A DNA stretch of 6,821 bases, from positions 1 through 6,821 of the forward strand of contig USMI01000101.1 of assembly GCA_900555735.1 (NCBI GenBank), given 5' to 3'. Positions within the stretch are counted from its first letter, which is position 1. Every line of letters starts with the position of its first letter. Positions 1 through 6,356 of this stretch are shown here, one piece after another. The stretch comes from an uncultured Eubacteriales bacterium. Lineage in GTDB: Bacteria; Bacillota; Clostridia; Oscillospirales; Oscillospiraceae. The notes beneath the pieces were generated by a model that saw only the letters and a program-made list of their open reading frames with translations, made no database searches and was not told where the DNA came from. The position numbers were made by a program, and so were the translations under genes.

Positions 1-456
1 CACCGCGGCGAAGGTGGCGCTGCGGGCCGGTTCGTCCGTCAGGGACAGGGAGCCCACATGCAGCACCCGGCAGCTGTCCAGCACGGCGGCGTTCAGCTCC
101 TCCGGCCGCAGGCAGGTGTCCGCGCCGGGCTTCCGGGCGAAGGAAAAGCTCCGCTCTCCGTTCTCGTTCAGCGCCACGAAGGCCAGCGTGGTGAACACAT
201 CCTCCGCCAGCACCAGTCCCGACACGTCAATGCCCGCGTCCAGCAGCGTCTGCCGCAGGAACTGGCCGTGCATGTCGTCGCCCACCTTGCCCAGAAAGGC
301 GGTCATCCGCCCGAACCGGGCTGCCGCCGTCAGCACATTGGCGGGCGCGCCGCCGGGATTGCGCTCGAAAAGCCGCATGCCGCTGGGCGACACGCCGCTG
401 TCGGTGAAGTCGATCAGCAGCTCGCCCAGCGCCGCGATATCGTACCGGGCGCTCAT
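1..456 (-). CDS. PfkB-family sugar kinase, fructokinase-like (N-terminal part, cut by window edge)
   Basis: This is the first 152 residues of an ATP-dependent cytoplasmic sugar kinase of the PfkB/ribokinase family; the rest lies beyond the left edge. Visible family features are the opening strand ending in GELLIDF (residues 11-17), the sugar-binding glycine-rich segment NPGGAPANV (33-41), FLGKVGDDMHG (54-64), and the lid-region stretch FVALNENGERSFSF (93-106). Family members run about 300-330 residues, so roughly half is present; the C-terminal ATP-binding signature and catalytic Asp cannot be seen. The pattern is closest to bacterial fructokinases, which convert fructose to fructose-6-phosphate, but 2-keto-3-deoxygluconate or other PfkB kinases cannot be excluded. 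The start ATG overlaps the stop of the upstream isomerase gene as ATGA, which points to translational coupling and a shared pathway. Confidence 0.88.
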   Translation of the reverse strand, partial: MSARYDIAALGELLIDFTDSGVSPSGMRLFERNPGGAPANVLTAAARFGRMTAFLGKVGDDMHGQFLRQTLLDAGIDVSGLVLAEDVFTTLAFVALNENGERSFSFARKPGADTCLRPEELNAAVLDSCRVLHVGSLSLTDEPARSATFAAV

Positions 457-1142
457 TCCGCCGCCTCCGGATACTCGTTGCACAGCAGGCGGTAGGGCGG
501 CTCGTCCTCCTCGATGGCCGGGAAGCGGCCCACGGGAGGATTGAACCGGTTGTCGGTGTTGTCGTCATTGCACTGGCTGACCTCGCCAATGAGGATATTG
601 CCGGTGCCCGGCTCTACCTCGAAATCGTGATAGAGGTAGGGCTGGATGGAGATGCTCATGCCCGGCTCCAGCCGCAGCTGCGTTCCAGCGGGTACGGTGC
701 GGGTGACGCCGTCCATGTGGACGGTCACGTCGCTGTCCCGGTCGATCTCCTCGTCCGGCAGGGAGTTATACACCCGGATCAGCAGCGTGCCGCCGCCCCG
801 GTTGATGATGTCCTCCATCTTGTGCCAGTGGAAGTGGTTGGGGGAATACTGCCCCTCCTTGAGGAACAGCAGCTTTTCCGCGTAGGTCTTGGGATACCGG
901 TCCGCCATGGCCAGATTTCCGTTGCGCAGGGTGATGAGGGAGAAGCCCACCTTCTCAAAATCCCCCAGACCGTAGTCGGTGATGTCCCAGCCCAGCATAT
1001 TGTGGCGGATCTCGTCATACTCGTGGCCCTTATTGGCCCATTCCTCCGGCGTAAAGCGGCAGAAGGGCGGCAGAGAGAACCGGTATTCCTTCACCATGGT
1101 CTCCAGCTCCCGCAGGGCGCGATTGATTTCCGAACGTTTCAT
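453..1142 (-). CDS. D-lyxose/D-mannose-type sugar isomerase (cupin fold)
   Basis: A 229-residue cytoplasmic cupin enzyme resembling the D-lyxose isomerase family (B. subtilis YdaE and E. coli EcSI type), which interconverts D-lyxose with D-xylulose and D-mannose with D-fructose using a divalent metal such as Mn2+. The metal site is readable: NHFHWHKMED places His103, His105 (His107 nearby) and Glu110 in the first cupin motif, and YLYHDFEVEPG places His172 in the second. Lys90 in TYAEKLLFLKEGQ and the GTGNILIGEVS strand (179-189) are also typical. Length matches the family. The start has a good ribosome binding site, GGGGAGGAG at 1149-1157, six bases upstream. It lies 39 bases after the MgtC-family gene with no terminator between, and overlaps the kinase start by 4 bases. 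With a fructokinase downstream, a mannose to fructose to fructose-6-phosphate route is the simplest reading; lyxose use is the alternative. Confidence 0.87.
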   Translation of the reverse strand: MKRSEINRALRELETMVKEYRFSLPPFCRFTPEEWANKGHEYDEIRHNMLGWDITDYGLGDFEKVGFSLITLRNGNLAMADRYPKTYAEKLLFLKEGQYSPNHFHWHKMEDIINRGGGTLLIRVYNSLPDEEIDRDSDVTVHMDGVTRTVPAGTQLRLEPGMSISIQPYLYHDFEVEPGTGNILIGEVSQCNDDNTDNRFNPPVGRFPAIEEDEPPYRLLCNEYPEAAE

Positions 1143-1181
1143 CTGTGTCTCCTCCCCGTATTGATAGATATGATAGGGTGC

Positions 1182-1892
1182 TTATACCGATACCTTCCGG
1201 ACGCCGCTGTTGGATTTCAGGAATGTCAGCGCCTCGTCGTGAGTGATGGGCGGCTCCAGTCTGACGGTGATCTCCATACGGAGGTATCCCTCGTCCCGGC
1301 TGAGGCTGCTGTCCACCACCTGTCCGTGGTGGGCTTGCAGCAGGGCGTCGAACTGCGCCTGTAATTCCGGGGTGTCCTCCATCTCCACCAGGATCTCCTG
1401 GGTGGTCAGGGCGTCGGCCCCCACCGGGAAGCGGTGCAGGATGATCTGGATGGCCATCAGAATGGCCGCCTCGATCAGGCCCAGCCAGTACATGCCCGCG
1501 CCCACCGCCATGCCGATGGCGGCGGTGCCCCACATGCCCGCCGCCGTGGTCAGGCCGCGGATGGAGTTGCCGTTTTTGAAGATCACGCCCGCGCCCAGGA
1601 AGGAAATGCCGCTGACCACCTGTGCGGCGATGCGGGCCGGGTCCGCGCCCCGCAGTCCGTCGGCGCCGATGGCCGTATCCACAAAGGCATATTTGGACAG
1701 TATCATGAACAGGGCGGAGGTGCAGGCGATGATGCAGTGGGTGCGGACGCCCGCCTCCTTCTGCCGCTTGCTGCGCTCCAGGCCCACCAGGGCGCCCAGG
1801 CCCGCCGACAGCAGCAGACGGATCAGAAACTCCAGATTATCGTACAGTGTCAGGGTGCTTTCCGGCAGATAGCTGCTCAGTCCTGTCAGCAT
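1182..1892 (-). CDS. MgtC/SapB-family inner-membrane protein
   Basis: A 236-residue membrane protein of the MgtC/SapB (YhiD) family. Hallmark segments are all present: GLGALVGLER (31-40), AGVRTH (48-52 region), RIAAQVVSGISFLGAGVIF (87-105) and GLTTAAGMWGTAAIG (113-127). Hydrophobic stretches around 18-38, 52-68, 87-105, 115-133 and 135-153 suggest about five membrane helices. A soluble tail (about 157-236) resembles the ACT-like C-terminal domain of MgtC proteins. Family members are linked to Mg2+ limitation and, in Salmonella, to control of ATP synthase and phosphate uptake; the role in Firmicutes is not settled. I chose the start at 1892 because AGGAGGA at 1899-1905 is spaced six bases from it. 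The in-frame ATG at 1898 touches that site, and an ATG at 2072 would run back through the promoter and cre-like site. It is probably the first gene of the leftward operon. Confidence 0.9.
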   Translation of the reverse strand: MLTGLSSYLPESTLTLYDNLEFLIRLLLSAGLGALVGLERSKRQKEAGVRTHCIIACTSALFMILSKYAFVDTAIGADGLRGADPARIAAQVVSGISFLGAGVIFKNGNSIRGLTTAAGMWGTAAIGMAVGAGMYWLGLIEAAILMAIQIILHRFPVGADALTTQEILVEMEDTPELQAQFDALLQAHHGQVVDSSLSRDEGYLRMEITVRLEPPITHDEALTFLKSNSGVRKVSV

Positions 1893-1898
1893 AGCCAT

Positions 1899-1905
1899 TC
1901 CTCCT
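1899..1905 (-). promoter_or_regulatory. Ribosome binding site fixing the start of the MgtC-family gene
   Basis: AGGAGGA on the minus strand lies six bases from the ATG at 1892-1890. This spacing favours that ATG over the in-frame ATG at 1898-1896, which has no spacing, and over far-upstream in-frame starts. Confidence 0.8.
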
Positions 1906-1930
1906 AACTTTTTATATGAGTTAATATGAT

Positions 1931-1958
1931 ATTTTACCACGCTTATGCGGGATTGCAA
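1931..1958 (-). promoter_or_regulatory. Probable leftward promoter for mgtC-isomerase-kinase
   Basis: On the minus strand TTGCAA (1958-1953, four of six matches to the -35 consensus) is followed after 16 bases by TAAAAT (1936-1931, five of six), preceded by TGG, which gives an extended -10 (TGnTAAAAT). The predicted start near 1924 leaves a leader of about 30 bases before the gene. This is the best leftward candidate in the AT-rich spacer, but the -35 is weak. Confidence 0.5.
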
Positions 1959-2033
1959 CACCAATTTTCCCATTGCGCCATGGTCATTCTGCCACATTTG
2001 ACGCCTTGTTTTTGTCAGATATGTAAAAAATAC

Positions 2034-2047
2034 TGAAAACGTTTTCA
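2034..2047. promoter_or_regulatory. cre-like operator (CcpA/LacI-family palindrome)
   Basis: TGAAAACGTTTTCA is a perfect 14-base palindrome with the central CG typical of LacI-family operators. It fits the Bacillus catabolite-responsive element consensus TGWAANCGNTNWCA at every position. Its centre (2040.5) lies about 60 bases upstream of the predicted rightward transcription start, the zone where CcpA activates in Bacillus (for example ackA and pta). A site that blocks transcription would usually overlap or follow the promoter. Being in the divergent spacer, it could also affect the leftward operon, about 115 bases away. The binder could be CcpA or a dedicated LacI-family regulator; none is encoded in the window. 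Confidence 0.72.
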
Positions 2048-2065
2048 TTTTTGCTATGTGAATTG

Positions 2066-2094
2066 TTGACAAACAAATAGGACGTGTCTATAAT
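2066..2094 (+). promoter_or_regulatory. Consensus sigma-A promoter for the ABC importer operon
   Basis: TTGACA (2066-2071), a 17-base spacer, and TATAAT (2089-2094) form an exact match to the housekeeping promoter consensus. Transcription should begin near 2101-2103, leaving a leader of about 55 bases. Such a strong core promoter fits an abundantly made binding-protein lipoprotein. Confidence 0.93.
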
Positions 2095-2107
2095 AATTGC
2101 TGTTCCA

Positions 2108-2126
2108 TCCGGCGGTTCACGCCGGA
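2108..2126 (+). promoter_or_regulatory. Hairpin near the 5' end of the importer leader
   Basis: TCCGGCG and CGCCGGA form a 7-bp stem with a 5-base loop (GTTCA), starting within about 7 bases of the predicted transcript start. No U-tract follows, so it is not a terminator. It may protect the 5' end of the mRNA or be an operator overlapping the initial transcribed region. GTTCC (2102-2106) could instead pair with GGAAC (2124-2128). Confidence 0.5.
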
Positions 2127-2157
2127 ACGGAAAATTTTACATGGAGGATCATTTGTT

Positions 2158-3312
2158 ATGAAGAAGTTTCTTGCGCTTCTGCTGGCGCTGGTCATGGCTC
2201 TGTCTCTGGCAGCCTGCGGCGGCAACAACACGCCTGCTGACGATCAGCAGGGTGACAACAACGGCGACTCTCAGTATCCTGAGTACTTCGCCGGCATGGA
2301 GGACCTGATCGCCGCGGCACAGGCCGAGGGCGAGCTGACCGTCTACGGCTCCTGCGAGGAGGAGTATCTGACCGCTGCCTGCCAGCACTTCGAGGAGCTG
2401 TTCGGCATCAAGGTCAACGCACAGCGTCTGTCCACCGGTGAGGTGCAGGCCAAGATCGAGGAGGAGAACGGCAATCCCTCCGCTGACGTCTGGTTCGGCG
2501 GCACCACCGATCCGTACAACGTCTGCGCTGCCGAAGGTCTGCTGGAGCCCTATGCGGCCACCAACGCCTCTCACCTGATCGACGACATGTACAAGGATGC
2601 TGACGGCAACTGGTACGGCATTTACAAGGGCATTCTGGGCTTCATGGTCAACACCGACGAGCTGACCCGCCTGGGCCAGGAAGCGCCTGCTGACTGGGCC
2701 GACCTGCTGAAGGACGAGTACAAGGGCGAGATCTGGCTGTCCAACTACAACACCGCCGGCACCGCTAAGCTGGTGGTCAACACCATGATCCAGAAGTACG
2801 GCCACGACGAGGGCATCAAGTATCTGGTCGACCTGGACAAGAACATCGAGGTCTACACCAAGTCCGGCTCCGGCCCCAGCAAGAATGTGGGCACCGGCGA
2901 GTGCGTGATCGGCATCGGCTTCCTGCATGATGGCATCACCCAGATCGTGGACAACGGCTACACCAACGTGAGCCTGATCATCCCCTCCAGCGGCACCTCC
3001 TTCGAGGTGGGCGCTACCGCTATCTTCAAGGGCGCTGCCCACTCCAATGCCGCCAAGCTGTGGATCGAGTACGCGCTGTCCCCCGAGTGCGTTGAGCTGG
3101 CTGCCCAGAACGGTTCCTATCAGTTCCTGGTCATCGACAACGCCGAGCAGCCCTCTCAGGCTTCCGAGTTCGGTCTGGATCCCAACAACGTCATGGCTTA
3201 TGACTTTGAGGACGCCAAGGCCAACACCACCACCTATGTGGAGGAAGTCATGAAGGCTCTGGCCGATAACGGCGCCAACACCGAGGATACCGGCCGTTTC
3301 CAGACCGAGTGA
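2158..3312 (+). CDS. ABC importer substrate-binding lipoprotein (AfuA/FbpA-like; likely sugar-phosphate or similar anion)
   Basis: A 384-residue extracytoplasmic solute-binding lipoprotein. It has a signal peptide (MKKF, hydrophobic 4-19) with lipobox LAAC (Cys20) and an acidic Asn/Asp/Gln-rich linker (about 21-40). The two-lobed binding domain opens at EGELTVYGS (58-65) and includes SADVWFGGTTDPY (108-120) and a KSGSGPSKNVGTGEC segment (235-249). These place it in the family usually labelled ferric-iron or 2-aminoethylphosphonate binders. No adjacent Tyr-Tyr pair, the ferric-binding hallmark of FbpA, occurs anywhere. Instead it has His257-Asp258 followed 25 residues later by Glu283, resembling the sugar-contacting residues I recall for the hexose-phosphate binder AfuA. 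The start is supported by GGAGGA at 2143-2148, nine bases upstream. Codon use is strongly biased, as expected of an abundant protein. Exact substrate uncertain. Confidence 0.92.
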   Translation: MKKFLALLLALVMALSLAACGGNNTPADDQQGDNNGDSQYPEYFAGMEDLIAAAQAEGELTVYGSCEEEYLTAACQHFEELFGIKVNAQRLSTGEVQAKIEEENGNPSADVWFGGTTDPYNVCAAEGLLEPYAATNASHLIDDMYKDADGNWYGIYKGILGFMVNTDELTRLGQEAPADWADLLKDEYKGEIWLSNYNTAGTAKLVVNTMIQKYGHDEGIKYLVDLDKNIEVYTKSGSGPSKNVGTGECVIGIGFLHDGITQIVDNGYTNVSLIIPSSGTSFEVGATAIFKGAAHSNAAKLWIEYALSPECVELAAQNGSYQFLVIDNAEQPSQASEFGLDPNNVMAYDFEDAKANTTTYVEEVMKALADNGANTEDTGRFQTE

Positions 3313-3356
3313 TCTGACTGACGGTTTATAACGGTTTTCTTACCCAGCAACCTTTA

Positions 3357-3389
3357 CGGGGCGGCGGCATGTGCCGCCGCCCCGTTTTT
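3357..3389 (+). terminator. Intra-operon hairpin with U-tract (partial terminator)
   Basis: CGGGGCGGCGGCA (3357-3369) pairs perfectly with TGCCGCCGCCCCG (3372-3384), a 13-bp GC-rich stem whose innermost pairs probably open into a small loop, followed by TTTTT (3385-3389). It lies between the binding-protein gene and the permease gene. No convincing promoter follows before the permease, so it probably works as a leaky terminator and 3'-end stabiliser, raising binding-protein mRNA over the membrane components. Confidence 0.85.
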
Positions 3390-3429
3390 CCTGTTTTCAA
3401 TTTTAACTTACCATTCCTTTCGGGATGAG

Positions 3430-3436
3430 AAAGGAG
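3430..3436 (+). promoter_or_regulatory. Ribosome binding site fixing the permease start
   Basis: AAAGGAG lies six bases before ATG 3443. It falls inside the codons of an upstream in-frame ATG at 3425, which itself lacks a ribosome binding site, so 3443 is preferred. Confidence 0.75.
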
Positions 3437-3442
3437 CTGTCT

Positions 3443-5155
3443 ATGGCAAGGACCCAAAGCGCGGCGCTGGACCGGAAAAAGCTGATGGCCGATCCCATCA
3501 TGGTGACCACCATCGTCGTGCTGATCGCATTTCTGACTTTGTTTATCCTCTACCCGCTGGCCATTCTGCTGGTGGATAGTTTTGTGGGAGACGGCACCTT
3601 CGGCGTGTCCATCTTCCAGCGCATTTTCGCCATGCCGACCTTTACCAGAGCCATCACCAACACGCTGAAGGTGGGCTTTCTGGTGGGCATTCTGTCTGCC
3701 CTGATCGGCTTGCTGTTCGCCTATGTGGAGGTCTATGTCCGCATGGGCAAATTCGTGGGCGGACTGTTCAAGGTGGTTTCCATGCTGCCCGTCGTCTCCC
3801 CGCCCTTCGTGCTGTCGCTGTCCATGATCATGCTGTTCGGCAAGGCAGGCATCATCACCCGCTTTCTGCTGGGCATCTATGACAACAGCGTGTACGGCTT
3901 CTGGGGCATCGTCATCGTGCAGACGCTGACCTTCTTCCCCGTGTGCTATATGATGCTGAAGGGCCTGCTGAAAAACATCGACCCCTCGCTGGAGGAGGCC
4001 GCCCGGGATATGGGCGCTTCCCGCTGGAAGGTGTTCACCAGCGTGACGCTGCCCCTGATGCTGCCGGGCCTTGGCAACGCATTCCTGGTGACGTTCATCG
4101 AGTCCATCGCCGACTTCGCCAACCCCATGATCATCGGCGGCTCCTACGACACGCTGGCCACCACCATCTACCTGCAGATCACCGGCTCCTACGACAAGCC
4201 CGGCGCTGCTGCCATGGCCGTGGTGCTGCTGTGCATCACGCTGGCCATGTTCGTCGTGCAGAAGTACTATCTGGAGCGCAAGACCGCCGCCACCCTCACC
4301 GGTAAGGCGTCCCGCGCCCGTATGCTGATCGAGGACAAGAGCGTCAAGATTCCCCTGACCGTTCTGTGCGCGCTGGCCGCCAGCTTCGTCATTCTCATGT
4401 ACCTGTGCGTGCCCATCGGCGCGTTCTTCCCCACATGGGGCTTCAAGTTCTTCCCCCTGACCGGCAAGTGGTTCCAGCTGGTGTTCACCCGCTACCACGG
4501 TTTTCAGGCCTTCCGGGATTCCTTCGTGCTGAGCCTGATCTCCGCACCCATCACGGCGCTGCTGAGCATGATCATCTCCTATCTGGTGGTGAAGCGGAAG
4601 TTCAAGTCCAAGGGCTTTATCGAGGCGGTGTCCATGCTGGCCATGGCCGTGCCCGGCACGGTGCTGGGCGTGGGCTATATCCGCGGCTTCTCCAACGGCG
4701 TGTTCAACACCGGCTTCCTACAGGGCCTGTACGGCACGGGACTGATCCTTATTATCGTGTTCGTGGTGCGCTCGCTGCCCACCGGTACCCGAAGCGGTAT
4801 CTCCGCCCTGCGGCAGATCGATAAATCCATCGAGGAATCCGCCTATGACATGGGCGCGGACAGCTTCAAGGTGTTCATGACCGTGACGCTGCCGCTCATT
4901 AAGGATTCCTTCCTCAGCGGTCTGGTGACGGCCTTCGTCCGCAGCATCACCGCCATTTCCGCCATTATCCTGCTGGTGACGCCGCAGTTCCTGCTGATCA
5001 CCGTGCAGATCAACGAATTCGCCGAAAAGGGCTCCTACAGTCTGGCCTGCGCCTTCGCCACCATCCTGATCATCATTACCTACGGCGCGGTGCTGCTGAT
5101 GAACCTGTTTATGAAGTACTTCGGCACCAGCAGAAAGCTCAAGGAGGGCAAATAA
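3443..5155 (+). CDS. ABC importer permease, fused two-domain (FbpB/AfuB type)
   Basis: A 570-residue inner-membrane protein made of two tandem BPD_transp_1 permease domains, so one polypeptide can form the whole translocation pore. About twelve hydrophobic spans are visible. Each half has its cytoplasmic EAA loop, which contacts the ATPase: EEAARDMGASRWKVF...TLP at about 184-204 and EESAYDMGADSFKVF...TLP at about 464-484. A charged linker (about 275-305) separates the halves. Length and fused architecture match FbpB/AfuB-type permeases and differ from the split pairs of most sugar and polyamine importers. The stop codon TAA abuts the ATPase start ATG with no gap. The ATPase ribosome binding site (GGAGG, 5143-5147) lies in the last permease codons, so translation is probably coupled. 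Confidence 0.94.
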   Translation: MARTQSAALDRKKLMADPIMVTTIVVLIAFLTLFILYPLAILLVDSFVGDGTFGVSIFQRIFAMPTFTRAITNTLKVGFLVGILSALIGLLFAYVEVYVRMGKFVGGLFKVVSMLPVVSPPFVLSLSMIMLFGKAGIITRFLLGIYDNSVYGFWGIVIVQTLTFFPVCYMMLKGLLKNIDPSLEEAARDMGASRWKVFTSVTLPLMLPGLGNAFLVTFIESIADFANPMIIGGSYDTLATTIYLQITGSYDKPGAAAMAVVLLCITLAMFVVQKYYLERKTAATLTGKASRARMLIEDKSVKIPLTVLCALAASFVILMYLCVPIGAFFPTWGFKFFPLTGKWFQLVFTRYHGFQAFRDSFVLSLISAPITALLSMIISYLVVKRKFKSKGFIEAVSMLAMAVPGTVLGVGYIRGFSNGVFNTGFLQGLYGTGLILIIVFVVRSLPTGTRSGISALRQIDKSIEESAYDMGADSFKVFMTVTLPLIKDSFLSGLVTAFVRSITAISAIILLVTPQFLLITVQINEFAEKGSYSLACAFATILIIITYGAVLLMNLFMKYFGTSRKLKEGK

Positions 5156-6232
5156 ATGGATAAAGTGAAAAAAGGCGTCCGCTTGGAGCATATCTCCAAG
5201 ATCTATCAGGACCCTAAGACCGGCAAGGATTTCTACGCGGTGAAGGATACCTCCCTGACCATCGAGCCGGGCAGCTTTGTGACGCTGCTGGGTCCCTCCG
5301 GCTGCGGCAAGACCACCACCCTGCGTATGATCGCCGGCTTTGAAAGCCCCGACGAGGGCGAGATCTATCTGGGCGACGAGGCCATCAACGCCCTGACCCC
5401 CAACAAGCGCGATACCGCCATGGTGTTCCAGAGCTACGCGCTGCTGCCCCACTACAACGTATTTGACAACGTGGCCTACGGCCTGAAGCTGCGCAAGGTC
5501 CCCAAGGACGAGATCAAGGAGCGGGTCATGAAGATTCTTGATCTGGTGGAGCTGACCGGCATGGAGGGCCGCATGACCAACCAGCTGTCCGGCGGCCAGC
5601 AGCAGCGTGTGGCGCTGGCCCGCGCGCTGGTCATCGAGCCGTCTGTCCTGCTGTTCGACGAGCCGCTCAGCAATCTGGACGCCAAGCTGCGCGTCTCCAT
5701 GCGTACCGAGATCCGCCGTATCCAGCAGGAGGTGGGCATCACCGCCATCTACGTCACCCACGACCAGTCCGAGGCCATGGCCCTCTCCGACAACATCATC
5801 ATCATGAGGAACGGTGTGGTGGAGCAGATGGGCACGCCTCAGGAGATCTACTACCATCCCGTCAACGAATTCGTGGCGGACTTCATCGGCGAGGCCAACT
5901 TCCTGAAGGGCGCCATGACCGGTCATAACGGCACCCACGCCACGCTGAACATCGAGGGTCATGAGATGGCCGTGGCAGGCCGCGACGACCTGAAGGAGGG
6001 CGAGACCTATACCGTGGTGCTGCGTCCTGAGTCCGGCCATCTGGCTGACGAGGGCGGCCTGCCTTGCAAGGTGATCGTGTCCTGCTTCATGGGCAGCTAT
6101 CAGAACTACCATGTGATGGTGGGCGATACGCTGGTGAAGCTGGCGGAGCACAACCCCAAGAACAAGCGCATCTATCAGGTGGGCGAGGAGTGCCATCTGG
6201 TGTTTGATCCGGAGGAAGTGCACGTCTTGTAA
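5156..6232 (+). CDS. ABC importer ATPase with C-terminal TOBE-type regulatory region
   Basis: A 358-residue cytoplasmic ATPase that powers the importer. Motifs in order: Walker A GPSGCGKT (46-53), Q-loop Gln92 in VFQSYALLPH, ABC signature LSGGQQQR (144-151), Walker B VLLFDE (164-169) with Glu169 as the catalytic base, D-loop SNLD (172-175) and switch His202 in VTHD. After about residue 240 comes a TOBE-like tail (about 245-355), as in FbpC, PotA and UgpC-type subunits, where it can sense substrate or regulators. All catalytic residues are intact and the length is normal. BLAST-style labels will vary (ferric, spermidine/putrescine, sugar), because this subunit does not determine substrate. It starts directly after the permease stop and is the last gene before a hairpin-rich non-coding stretch. 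Confidence 0.95.
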   Translation: MDKVKKGVRLEHISKIYQDPKTGKDFYAVKDTSLTIEPGSFVTLLGPSGCGKTTTLRMIAGFESPDEGEIYLGDEAINALTPNKRDTAMVFQSYALLPHYNVFDNVAYGLKLRKVPKDEIKERVMKILDLVELTGMEGRMTNQLSGGQQQRVALARALVIEPSVLLFDEPLSNLDAKLRVSMRTEIRRIQQEVGITAIYVTHDQSEAMALSDNIIIMRNGVVEQMGTPQEIYYHPVNEFVADFIGEANFLKGAMTGHNGTHATLNIEGHEMAVAGRDDLKEGETYTVVLRPESGHLADEGGLPCKVIVSCFMGSYQNYHVMVGDTLVKLAEHNPKNKRIYQVGEECHLVFDPEEVHVL

Positions 6233-6234
6233 AT

Positions 6235-6261
6235 TCGAGGAAAATCTGCGATTTTCCTCGA
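6235..6261. repeat. Hairpin 1 after the ATPase gene
   Basis: TCGAGGAAAAT (6235-6245) and ATTTTCCTCGA (6251-6261) form a perfect 11-bp stem with loop CTGCG, starting two bases after the stop codon. There is no T-tract, so it is more likely an mRNA 3'-end protector or part of a repeat than a terminator. Confidence 0.8.
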
Positions 6262-6271
6262 GAAGGGTTTG

Positions 6272-6306
6272 CGGCCCGCTGCGCGCCTTTGGCACTTGCT
6301 GGGCCG
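6272..6306. repeat. Hairpin 2 (outer stem with a small inner stem)
   Basis: CGGCCC (6272-6277) pairs with GGGCCG (6301-6306). The 23-base interior can form a small imperfect stem, GCGCC/GGCAC with loop TTT (6283-6295). It is weaker than its neighbours. Confidence 0.5.
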
Positions 6307-6311
6307 AGAAG

Positions 6312-6346
6312 TATTTTTCGCCACGCACATGTCGCGGCGAAAAATA
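6312..6346. repeat. Hairpin 3
   Basis: TATTTTTCGCC (6312-6322) pairs perfectly over 11 bp with GGCGAAAAATA (6336-6346) around a 13-base loop containing ACATGT. On the minus strand the stem is followed by a T-run, so it could act as a terminator for leftward transcription. Confidence 0.75.
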
Positions 6347-6356
6347 ATTAAAATCA

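Noticed and set aside
1899..1960. Mg2+ riboswitch (M-box) ahead of the MgtC-family gene
   Set aside because: The predicted leader is only about 30 bases, and I see no terminator or structured aptamer on the minus strand there.
1893..2072. Upstream extension of the MgtC-family protein to an ATG at 2072
   Set aside because: It would cross the leftward promoter and cre-like palindrome, lacks a ribosome binding site, and adds a non-family N-terminus; AGGAGGA at 1899-1905 marks the 1892 start.
2141..2161. Six-codon upstream frame whose TGA overlaps the binding-protein ATG (ATGA)
   Set aside because: No ribosome binding site before it, and its codons are the binding-protein Shine-Dalgarno region; the overlap is probably chance.
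2149..3042. 297-codon minus-strand frame opposite the binding protein
   Set aside because: Exact antisense of a well-supported lipoprotein gene; Val/Gly/Leu-rich shadow with no motif.
2158..3312. Ferric-iron binding function
   Set aside because: No adjacent tyrosine pair anywhere in the protein and no iron-responsive (Fur-box-like) site recognised at the promoter; the sugar context is stronger.
3425..3442. Alternative permease start at 3425
   Set aside because: No ribosome binding site upstream; its own codons contain the AAAGGAG that serves ATG 3443.
3326..4498. 390-codon minus-strand frame opposite the permease
   Set aside because: His/Gln/Gly-rich low-complexity translation with no family motifs, spanning the intra-operon terminator; a codon-bias shadow.
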